Positions 1-5,090 of a stretch of 6,432 nt of DNA are shown here, one piece after another. The DNA lies in contig JAFAJU010000575.1 of assembly GCA_019236035.1 (NCBI GenBank), forward strand, positions 1 through 6,432, given 5' to 3'. The stretch is from Verrucomicrobiota bacterium. Its GTDB lineage: Bacteria > Verrucomicrobiota > Verrucomicrobiia > Chthoniobacterales > JAFAMB01. Position 1 is the first letter of the stretch, and each line of letters opens with the position of its first letter. The notes beneath the pieces are model-generated. The model had not been told where the DNA came from and ran no database searches. It saw only the letters and a list, made by a program, of their open reading frames with translations. Position numbers and translations under genes: made by a program.

Positions 1-27
1 GCCGACGCACCCTCCACCGGGAAGTGA
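1..27 (+). CDS. 3' end of an upstream gene (partial, unidentified)
   Basis: Frame 1 reads ADAPSTGK and then TGA at 25-27, eight bases before the rpsR start, the spacing expected inside a ribosomal-protein operon. In many bacteria rpsR is preceded by rpsF and ssb, so this could be the tail of either. Eight residues are too few to tell, and no SSB-type acidic DDDIPF tail is present. Frame 3 offers an alternative tail, RRTLHREVK, ending with TAG at 30-32. That a gene ends here is inference from spacing. Confidence 0.35.
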   Translation, partial: ADAPSTGK

Positions 28-35
28 AGTAGACA

Positions 36-275
36 ATGGAACCGAAAAACGCCAAACGCAGATCAAACTTTCGGCGAGCCAACCGAGTCATGCCCCGCCG
101 TCGAATCGATATCGCCACAGAGGCAATCGACTACAAAAATCCCGATCTGCTTAAGAAATTTGTGACCGAAAGCGGAAAAATACTTCCTCGACGGGTCACC
201 GGTATGCCAGCACACCTTCATCGGAAGATTACCCGCGAAATCAAGCGCGCTCGCTCGGTGCTTTTGATGAAGTAG
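36..275 (+). CDS. rpsR: 30S ribosomal protein bS18
   Basis: This encodes bS18, a small basic protein of the 30S platform that binds 16S rRNA next to bS6. The 79-residue product is of normal family length. It carries the family core IDYKNPDLLKKFVTESGKI at about residues 31-49, followed by LPRRVTGMPAHLHRKITREI and a basic C-terminus. The N-terminus is Arg/Lys-rich, as usual. It lacks the Cys pair found near the N-terminus of some zinc-type S18 proteins. The ATG at 36 has a weak purine-rich GAAG (26-29) six bases upstream and lies just after the end of a preceding reading frame, so it is probably co-transcribed with an upstream gene. The common downstream partner rplI is not here; rpsA follows after a 220-bp gap. 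The TAG stop (273-275) lies inside the left arm of a long inverted repeat. The identification is secure from sequence. Confidence 0.96.
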   Translation: MEPKNAKRRSNFRRANRVMPRRRIDIATEAIDYKNPDLLKKFVTESGKILPRRVTGMPAHLHRKITREIKRARSVLLMK

Positions 276-363
276 AAATCAGTTTTGGGTTTTGCGTTTT
301 GCGTGATCCACTCAAAACCCAAAAGTCCAAACTCAAAACTCAAAACTCAAAACTGATTTCTAC
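272..363. repeat. 92-bp inverted-repeat element with heptad CAAAACT arms
   Basis: The left arm (272-301) and right arm (334-363) are reverse complements over 30 bases, with one C/T mismatch and one G-T wobble pair, around a 32-base interior. The outer 16 bases of each arm, GTAGAAATCAGTTTTG and its complement, are perfect. The right arm contains three tandem CAAAACT heptads. The interior carries a competing partner: 283-294 (TTTTGGGTTTTG) is the perfect complement of 313-324, so two mutually exclusive hairpins are possible. The left arm includes the rpsR stop codon. No T-tract follows (the flank is TCCCCCC), so it is not a classic intrinsic terminator, although the hairpin could protect the rpsR mRNA 3' end. 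The flanks show no obvious target-site duplication. It resembles a dispersed palindromic repeat; its copy number in the genome cannot be seen here. Confidence 0.85.
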
Positions 364-495
364 TCCCCCCTTGCGGAGCGCCTTTTTCTGGCTAAGTTCG
401 GTCTCCCTCTGATTTCGTGAAGGCAGGCCAATTTGTTGGCAGCCCGGATCAGATCAACCCTAAGGCAACCGTGGTTTGTTGGATTTGTAAACGTT
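364..495 (+). other. rpsA upstream leader, no clear signal
   Basis: These 132 bases lie between the inverted repeat and the rpsA start. I see no convincing -35/-10 pair and no Shine-Dalgarno in front of the ATG at 496; the preceding bases are TTTGTAAACGTT. A short T-run follows AGCGCC at 379-385, but the preceding stem would be only three base pairs. The rpsA promoter is probably here, since the repeat separates rpsA from rpsR, but it cannot be placed. Confidence 0.35.
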
Positions 496-2175
496 ATGAC
501 AGAAATGCAGGAGCTAATCGCGAAGTCCCTGCGCGATTTCAAAGAAGGCAGCATCGTTAAAGGCCGAGTATTGGAGATCCGGCCCCGTGAGGTTCTGGTA
601 GATATCGGCTACAAATCTGAAGGCGTGATTCCTGCCTCCGAATTCGACGATATGAACGACGTCGAGGTCGGCGATGAAGTTGAAGTGCTGCTGGAAAGGC
701 TTGAAAACGAGGACGGCATGGTCGTCCTGTCCAAGGAAAAAGCTGCTCACAAGCAAAACTGGGACAAAATTGTCAAGGTCTTTGAGGGCGACGGCCTGAT
801 CAAAGGCAAAGTTAAAGGCGTGGTCAAAGGCGGCCTGACCGTAAATATCGGTGTCGAGGCATTCCTGCCCGGCTCTCAGATCGATATCGTCCCGCCCAAG
901 GACCTGCAGCAGTTCGTCGGCAATACCTACGACTTTAAAATTGTCAAAATCAACGACGAGCGCAAGAACGTGGTGCTTAGCCGCCGGGAAATCATCGAAC
1001 AAGAGCGGGCTGAAAAACGGGCCAGATTCCTTGAGACTGTTAAAGTCGGCGACACCGTGAAGGGCACCGTAAAAAATCTGACAGATTTTGGCGCATTTAT
1101 CGATCTCGATGGCATGGACGGCTTGCTTCACATCACTGATATGACTTGGGGCCGGCTGACTCATCCTAGTGAACTTCTCAAGATTGGCCAGGAAATCGAT
1201 GTCGTCGTTCTCGATATCAACAAAGAGAAAGAGCGTGTTTCGCTCGGGCTTAAACAGACTCAGCGTAATCCCTGGGATAAGATCGAGGAGCGATTCCCGG
1301 TCGGTGCCACGGTGCGCGGGAGGGTTACAAACCTCGTTCCATACGGAGCCTTTGTTGAAATCGAGGAAGGAGTCGAGGGGTTGATCCACGTCTCAGAACT
1401 TTCCTGGACCAAACGGATCACCCGCCCCTCAGACGTCCTCAGTCAAGGCCAGGAGGTCGAGGCGGTTGTCCTTGGCGTCAACAAAGAAGAGCAAAAAATC
1501 TCTCTCGGGGTTCGCCAACTCGAGCCTAATCCATGGGACGCGATCGAGCATAAGTATGTAATCGGGTCGCGTGTCACAGGCAAGATTCGCAACATGACGG
1601 CCTACGGTGCATTCGTTGAACTTGAAGAGGGCATCGACGGAATGATCCATGTTTCGGACCTCAGCTGGACACGCAAAATCAATCATCCGAGCGAAGTGCT
1701 GAAGAAGAACGACGAAGTTGAGGCAATCGTACTCGACATTGATAAAGTCAATCAGCGTATCAGCCTAGGGGTTAAACAGCTTGACTCGGATCCGTGGAAA
1801 GAAATCGATCAGAAATACAAAATCGGGGATCTCGTTCACGGCAAAGTCACAAAACTTGCCAGCTTTGGCGCCTTCGTTCAGCTCCAGGATGATATCGATG
1901 GTCTCGTGCACATTTCCCAGCTCAGCGAGGAGCACGTCGCAAAGGTCAAAGATGTGCTTAAGGTCGGACAGGAGGTAGAAGCCCGAGTCATTAAGGTGGA
2001 CAAAACGGAGCGTCGCATCGGCCTTTCGATCAAAGCCGCCCATTACTCAGACGAAGAACTCCGGCGAGAAACCGAAGCGTTCGACAGCCTGCGCCCCGGA
2101 GAAGACATGGTCGGTCTGGAACAGGCGTTTCAGGCGGCCGAGGAGGAGTATCGCCCAAGCGATCGGCGCAAGTAG
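496..2175 (+). CDS. rpsA: 30S ribosomal protein bS1
   Basis: This is the large RNA-binding protein of the 30S subunit that helps load and unfold mRNA for initiation. The 559-residue product has six S1 (OB-fold) domains at about 16-83, 98-166, 184-254, 268-341, 355-428 and 442-513, then an acidic/basic tail. Length and domain count match the E. coli type (557 residues). Domains 1-2 are divergent, as expected for the ribosome-binding end. Domains 3-6 share the repeated pattern G-x-V-x-G-x-V, FGAF or YGAF, DG-[LM]-[LIV]-H-[IV]-[ST], and a closing SLG[LV][KR]Q (GLSIK in domain 6). NPWD/DPWK linkers separate domains 3-6. I chose ATG 496 (MTEMQELIAKSLRDFKEG) because family members begin near this motif; a TTG at 433 would add 21 unrelated residues. 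No Shine-Dalgarno precedes the ATG. rpsA mRNAs are often SD-poor and autoregulated in other bacteria; regulation here is inference. Confidence 0.97.
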   Translation: MTEMQELIAKSLRDFKEGSIVKGRVLEIRPREVLVDIGYKSEGVIPASEFDDMNDVEVGDEVEVLLERLENEDGMVVLSKEKAAHKQNWDKIVKVFEGDGLIKGKVKGVVKGGLTVNIGVEAFLPGSQIDIVPPKDLQQFVGNTYDFKIVKINDERKNVVLSRREIIEQERAEKRARFLETVKVGDTVKGTVKNLTDFGAFIDLDGMDGLLHITDMTWGRLTHPSELLKIGQEIDVVVLDINKEKERVSLGLKQTQRNPWDKIEERFPVGATVRGRVTNLVPYGAFVEIEEGVEGLIHVSELSWTKRITRPSDVLSQGQEVEAVVLGVNKEEQKISLGVRQLEPNPWDAIEHKYVIGSRVTGKIRNMTAYGAFVELEEGIDGMIHVSDLSWTRKINHPSEVLKKNDEVEAIVLDIDKVNQRISLGVKQLDSDPWKEIDQKYKIGDLVHGKVTKLASFGAFVQLQDDIDGLVHISQLSEEHVAKVKDVLKVGQEVEARVIKVDKTERRIGLSIKAAHYSDEELRRETEAFDSLRPGEDMVGLEQAFQAAEEEYRPSDRRK

Positions 2176-2198
2176 TTTTGTCGAGATGCGAGTCGGTT

Positions 2199-2222
2199 GG
2201 CGGACAGCAAAGCGCCTTTTTT
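2199..2222 (+). terminator. weak intrinsic terminator after rpsA
   Basis: GGCG (2199-2202) can pair with CGCC (2213-2216) across a ten-base loop, immediately followed by six T (2217-2222). The position, 23 bases after the rpsA stop, fits a transcription terminator. The four-pair stem is short, so the call is tentative. Confidence 0.4.
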
Positions 2223-2243
2223 ATTTGCAACAACTCGTTATCG

Positions 2244-2249
2244 TATGAT
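2244..2249 (+). promoter_or_regulatory. candidate -10 box for the glutaredoxin gene
   Basis: TATGAT at 2244-2249 matches the sigma-70 -10 consensus at five of six positions and lies 17 bases before the glutaredoxin ATG, which would give a very short leader. The hexamer 17 bases upstream is TTATTT, a poor -35. A separate promoter would make sense if the terminator after rpsA works. Tentative. Confidence 0.25.
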
Positions 2250-2266
2250 CATTTGGTTCAAGCATT

Positions 2267-2602
2267 ATGGATAAACCGCAAATTGTCGCCTATCTCAAAA
2301 CCTCTTGTGGCTGGAGCAACGGCGTCCGGGCAGTCTTGAAAAAGTACGATCTGCCTTACGAAGAAAAGGACATCATCAAGAACCCGGCATTCCGATGGGA
2401 AATGGAGCAAAAGAGTGGCCAGCCACTCTCGCCCTGCATTGAAATTGACGGAGTCATGCTCGCTGACATCAGCGGAGAAGAAGTGGAGCAATACCTTATC
2501 GCCAAGGGCCTCGCGCAAGCCGATGCCACGCCAACCGATGTTCCGCTGAATGCTCCATGTCCGCCGGAACAGCACGAAGCCAACGTTTTCTTCCGTAGGT
2601 AG
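2267..2602 (+). CDS. glutaredoxin, monothiol-type (CGWS)
   Basis: This small cytosolic thioredoxin-fold protein of the glutaredoxin family is 111 residues long. It shows the N-terminal strand QIVAYL, the active site CGWS at residues 14-17, helix GVRAVLKKYDLPYEEKDI, the cis-proline region LSPCIEIDG (Pro56) and a C-terminal helix SGEEVEQYL. The second active-site residue is Ser, so it belongs with monothiol-like (CxxS) members. CGFS members of that class carry glutathione-bound [2Fe-2S] clusters; this protein has Trp in place of Phe, so cluster binding is only possible, not shown. Cys57 directly follows the cis-proline, and a further Cys98 lies in a roughly 27-residue C-terminal extension ending NVFFRR. 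The stop codon TAG (2600-2602) is also the first three bases of a 65-bp repeat, so the C-terminus may have been altered by repeat insertion. ATG 2267 lacks a Shine-Dalgarno. It sits 91 bp behind rpsA and faces the mqnD-like gene. Confidence 0.85.
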   Translation: MDKPQIVAYLKTSCGWSNGVRAVLKKYDLPYEEKDIIKNPAFRWEMEQKSGQPLSPCIEIDGVMLADISGEEVEQYLIAKGLAQADATPTDVPLNAPCPPEQHEANVFFRR

Positions 2603-2792
2603 GGTCGCGCTCCCGCGCGACCGGCGTTGCACGTCCCAACGACGTGGACGTGCTCCCAAGCCGATAGGGTCGCGCTCCCGCGCGACCGGCGTCGCACGTC
2701 CCAACGACGTGGACGTGCTCCCAAGCCGGTAGGGTCGCGCTCCCGCGCGACCGGCGTCGCATGTCCCAACGACGTGGACGTGCTCCCGCCGG
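2600..2792. repeat. three tandem 65-bp units, each with two hairpins
   Basis: Units start at TAGGGTCGCGCTCCC at 2600, 2665 and 2730. The first two are 65 bp and the third is 63 bp through loss of two bases before the GCCGG junction. The copies are almost identical; visible changes are at 2628 (T for C), 2664 (A for G) and 2762 (T for C). Each unit holds hairpin A, GGTCGCGC-TCCC-GCGCGACC (perfect eight-base arms), and hairpin B, GCACGTCC and GGACGTGC flanking a nine-base loop. The change at 2762 only converts a pair in hairpin B to G-T. The first unit overlaps the stop codon of the glutaredoxin gene. The array lies between two convergent genes, so it could act as a transcript-end or anti-readthrough structure. 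That role is inference. Confidence 0.93.
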
Positions 2793-2914
2793 TAGGGCGA
2801 GGCTCTCGGCTCCGCCCCTGTGGCCCCTTGCTACGTCGGGCTCGCAGGGACGCCAAAGTTCCGCGTCCGCGGAACGGCGGCCGCCACCTGAGCCGTGGCG
2901 CGTGACGACGCCAC
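2793..2914. repeat. mosaic of further GC-rich palindromes
   Basis: This continues directly from the 65-bp array with another TAGGG (2793). GGGCGAG (2796-2802 region) can pair with CTCCGCCC (2809-2816) with a bulge. A perfect hairpin GTTCCGCG-TC-CGCGGAAC lies at 2858-2875. GGCGGCCGCC at 2876-2885 is a ten-base palindrome. CGCCAC (2882-2887), GTGGCG (2895-2900) and CGCCAC (2909-2914) form alternative six-pair stems. I see no gene here; open frames across it only read the repeats. It looks like fragments of several repeat families stacked between convergent genes. The remaining 26 bases to the mqnD stop (2915-2940) show nothing. Confidence 0.75.
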
Positions 2915-2940
2915 ACAGCAGACCCTGGCCACATCCACCT

Positions 2941-3795
2941 CTATTCCACGAACTCCAGTTCGATAGGCTCAGGAATCAGCCCTTCCCGACCGGCCCTGCC
3001 AAGAAATTCTCGAATTGCGCGTCGACCAACCGGTCCATAGTCGAGCGTAAAATCGTTCACGTACATCCCGATAAAGCGATCGGCCTCCTCCCGGTCCAGT
3101 CCGCGAGCCAGAGGCATCGAGTGTTCCACCCCAGCTTTCCGGTGTTTGAGCCCATACTCGATGCTTGCTTTCAGAATTCCACAAACCTCTTTCTGCAGTT
3201 CGAGCGGAATGTCCTTCCTGATGACATTCCCACCCAGCGGCAGTGGCAATCCAGTGACCGACTTCCACCAGGAACCGAGGTCAAGGGCTAATCGGAAGCC
3301 CTGATCGGCATAAGTGATCTGGCCTTCGTGAATGATCAGCCCAACGTCCGCTTTGCCCGCCTTCACCGAGTCGAAAATCTCATCAAATGGAATTGTAACA
3401 GTCGTCACTTTTCCCGCGAACAAACGAAGCGCGAGATACGCGCTCGTCTTCAGCCCTGGTATTGCTATCCTTTTGCAGCGAAGCCATTCTGCGAGCTTTT
3501 GGAGGTCACTAGGGGACTCCCCAAGCGTGACCAGCATCGGACCATAACCATCGCCCATGCTCGCGCCGCAAGGGAGTAGCGCATATTTGTCCGCCAGGTA
3601 AGCGTACGCATGGATCGACACAGCTGAAACATGCAGCTCGCCACGGAGGGCGCGCTGATTCAGAGTCTCGATGTCCTGAAGGATGTGTTCAAACCTGTGG
3701 CCGCGCGTATCGATCTTATGCTGGGCCAGTGCATAGAACATGAACGCGTCATCCGGGTCTGGCGAATGTCCAAGGAGAAAATCCATAGAGCACAT
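2941..3795 (-). CDS. mqnD: MqnA/MqnD-family menaquinone enzyme, probable 1,4-dihydroxy-6-naphthoate synthase
   Basis: The 284-residue soluble protein has the periplasmic-binding-like fold of the futalosine menaquinone pathway. MqnD converts cyclic dehypoxanthine futalosine to 1,4-dihydroxy-6-naphthoate in the cytosol. Family features are the N-terminal LGHSPDPDDAFMFYAL (about 8-23), DIETLNQRAL (41-50), PGLKTSAY (113-120), GLIIHE with His156 (152-157), DLGSWWKSVTGLPLPLGG (172-189), and a C-terminal YVNDFTLDYG (245-254). The GLIIHE, TGLPLPLG and YVN-F blocks match MqnD proteins such as that of Thermus as I recall them. The usual SPCPND is SPDPDD here, a variant seen in members often left as MqnA/MqnD/SBP family, so the exact step is less certain than the family. 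I chose ATG 3795 because GGAG precedes it by four bases; ATG 3786 is also possible. A TTG at 3822 would overlap the upstream stop. It lies 23 bp behind the flippase-like gene and is probably in one operon with it. Confidence 0.85.
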   Translation of the reverse strand: MCSMDFLLGHSPDPDDAFMFYALAQHKIDTRGHRFEHILQDIETLNQRALRGELHVSAVSIHAYAYLADKYALLPCGASMGDGYGPMLVTLGESPSDLQKLAEWLRCKRIAIPGLKTSAYLALRLFAGKVTTVTIPFDEIFDSVKAGKADVGLIIHEGQITYADQGFRLALDLGSWWKSVTGLPLPLGGNVIRKDIPLELQKEVCGILKASIEYGLKHRKAGVEHSMPLARGLDREEADRFIGMYVNDFTLDYGPVGRRAIREFLGRAGREGLIPEPIELEFVE

Positions 3796-3799
3796 GCTA

Positions 3800-3803
3800 C
3801 TCC
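3800..3803 (-). promoter_or_regulatory. ribosome-binding site of the mqnD-like gene
   Basis: On the minus strand GGAG lies four bases before the ATG at 3795 and 13 before the ATG at 3786. It is one of the few clear Shine-Dalgarno sequences in the window and supports the 3795 start over the TTG at 3822. The four-base spacing is a little short. Confidence 0.5.
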
Positions 3804-3818
3804 GACAGACAGCTAGCC

Positions 3819-4826
3819 TCAATCGAAGTAGCCATGTGCTCTGCGGACTTCATCTTGCATTTCGCGCCAGCGGGAATGCTGTTTCGGAGCGTAGAATAAA
3901 TAGGTAATTCCGCCGGCGATACCGAAAAGCACGAAATACGCGAAACCGAGGAGCGAGATCAAAACTCCAACCTGATTCGGTACGCCGCACAAATCCTGCA
4001 GCAGGATTTCCAACAGCGATTCTCGAAAACCGATACCGCTGGGTGTGATCGGCAATGAGATAATCGAGGTTACGATCGGCATGATCGAGAACATATCCAA
4101 AACAGATACGCCCGCCCCCAGTGCTCGCGCCGTACAGTAGAAAGCTCCGTAAAACGAGAACAAGACAGGGAACGAGAGTAAGAACGCGTACAAGAGGGAT
4201 TTCTTGGCCTTCCCGAACAAATGATAGGCCTCCGAGGTCTCGACCAAACGATCGCGAAACGGGAATTGTTCGGGCAACCTATTCAGGAAAAACCCTGTGA
4301 TTGCGAATGACCCGATCGTCGCAATAACGAATCCAATCAGCATGGCGATCAGGACCCACAGGAGTACCGTTGCTTGAGGAGTGCGTTGCAGCCAGTTCCA
4401 GCGAAGGACAGTCGTCACCACGGCCGTCAAAACCAAGGCTCCCATCCCGATGAGGCGATCCATGACCACCGTAAGAATCGCCTCTTTTTTCTTATCTGGA
4501 AACTCGCGCATGAGATAATACAGGCGTGCAAAGTCTCCCCCGGTGTAGCCCGGCATAAACAGGTTAAAAAACAGCCCGACAAAGAAAAGCATGATCGCGC
4601 GGCGCCAGCTCATGTACATGCCCTGAACGCGCATCAAAATCTGCCAGCGCACGATGTTCGCGACCTCGCCGGATAACGCCACCGGTAAACCGATCCAGAG
4701 CCATGTGCTGTCCGCTCTGGCGATAGCGTACGCCATATGCCCACGCTTTTCGGGGCTGTGAAAAAGCCAGATCAAGATGGCGATTGTAAAAACTGCCTGG
4801 AAGGTGCGGATGATCGCTTTGTTCAT
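3819..4826 (-). CDS. flippase-like / LPG-synthase transmembrane-domain membrane protein
   Basis: The 335-residue integral membrane protein belongs to the lysylphosphatidylglycerol synthase transmembrane-region family (UPF0104/AglD-like). About eight hydrophobic segments are visible, near residues 5-22, 42-60, 77-92, 121-145, 152-178, 210-232, 243-262 and 284-312. Family signatures are MPGYTGGDFARLYYL (91-105), the DR pair (123-124) inside VVMDRLIGMGA, and LPITPSGIGFRES (258-270), corresponding to the usual P-TP-G-G-RE motif. The cytosolic aminoacyl-transferase domain of MprF is absent, so it should not be called an LPG synthase; stand-alone members are thought to move or help modify lipid-linked substrates. 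The substrate here is unknown. The protein ends in a short charged tail. ATG 4826 has no Shine-Dalgarno, and the frame is closed upstream by TAA at 4856-4854. It is the first gene of the probable operon with the mqnD-like gene and is divergent from hisD. Linkage to quinone synthesis is positional only. Confidence 0.85.
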   Translation of the reverse strand: MNKAIIRTFQAVFTIAILIWLFHSPEKRGHMAYAIARADSTWLWIGLPVALSGEVANIVRWQILMRVQGMYMSWRRAIMLFFVGLFFNLFMPGYTGGDFARLYYLMREFPDKKKEAILTVVMDRLIGMGALVLTAVVTTVLRWNWLQRTPQATVLLWVLIAMLIGFVIATIGSFAITGFFLNRLPEQFPFRDRLVETSEAYHLFGKAKKSLLYAFLLSFPVLFSFYGAFYCTARALGAGVSVLDMFSIMPIVTSIISLPITPSGIGFRESLLEILLQDLCGVPNQVGVLISLLGFAYFVLFGIAGGITYLFYAPKQHSRWREMQDEVRRAHGYFD

Positions 4827-5090
4827 CGGAAGGATAAGCTCGATAAAAACACCTTAGGCTAGTACCGCGTCGAGAGCATCCAGTCGTTTACGCAACAAGG
4901 CAGGGAAATCAACGGAAGAGTGCAGTCACGTCCGTGATCCCAGCGTGACATGGGCGTCCACCCCGTGGTCAGGTCATGGCATCAGCCGAGCCACATGTAT
5001 CGTAAGAGCACGGGCGGGACGCCCATGTTACCTCTGATCGGCCACCGCTCTCTTGCGTACCCTCCCCGTGCGGTGCAAAGTGCGGCGCGC
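4827..5090. promoter_or_regulatory. divergent intergenic region between flippase-like gene and hisD
   Basis: These 264 bases separate two divergently read genes, so both promoters should lie here. I could not place convincing -35/-10 pairs on either strand, nor a Shine-Dalgarno before hisD or the flippase-like gene. The middle (4925-5028) is a palindromic repeat. That leaves about 60 bases next to hisD and about 100 next to the flippase-like gene for real control signals. Confidence 0.4.
4925..5028. repeat. inverted pair of GGGCG-type palindromic repeats
   Basis: The left arm 4948-4967 (ACATGGGCGTCCACCCCGTG) and right arm 5009-5028 are reverse complements at 18 of 20 positions, with the outer 12 perfect, around a 41-base loop. 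The right arm is itself a hairpin, with GGGCG and CGCCC flanking GGA. The left arm can form CATGGG/CCCGTG, with one G-T pair. The element therefore looks like two inverted copies of one short palindrome, as in REP/BIME-type repeats. Just upstream, GTCACG (4925-4930) pairs with CGTGAC (4944-4949), and TCACG-TC-CGTGA lies at 4926-4937. The repeat happens to be open in the hisD frame but is not part of that protein. Confidence 0.8.

Noticed and set aside
371..386. Intrinsic terminator at GCGGAGCGCCTTTTT
   Set aside because: The only stem is three base pairs (GCG/CGC), too weak despite the T-run.
433..495. Upstream TTG start for rpsA
   Set aside because: It would add 21 residues unlike S1 N-termini; the family-typical start is at ATG 496.
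514..1389. 291-codon open frame on the minus strand
   Set aside because: It lies wholly antisense to rpsA, whose six S1 domains are unmistakable; the antisense frame follows codon bias and shows no recognisable domain.
2600..2792. CRISPR array
   Set aside because: The whole 65-bp unit is repeated without variable spacers, there are only three copies, and no cas gene is present.
2356..2934. Arg/Ser-rich open frames on both strands through 2356-2934
   Set aside because: They are translations of the GC-rich 65-bp repeats and palindromes; the low-complexity peptides repeat with the DNA unit and switch frame each unit because 65 is not divisible by three.
3796..3822. TTG 3822 start of the mqnD-like gene, overlapping the upstream stop (ATTGA)
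   Set aside because: Coupling is possible, but the added residues have no family similarity and GGAG at 3803-3800 serves the ATG at 3795.
4950..5090. N-terminal extension of HisD from ATG 4950
   Set aside because: The extra 47 residues read through a palindromic repeat, and HisD proteins normally begin near MKVIDL.
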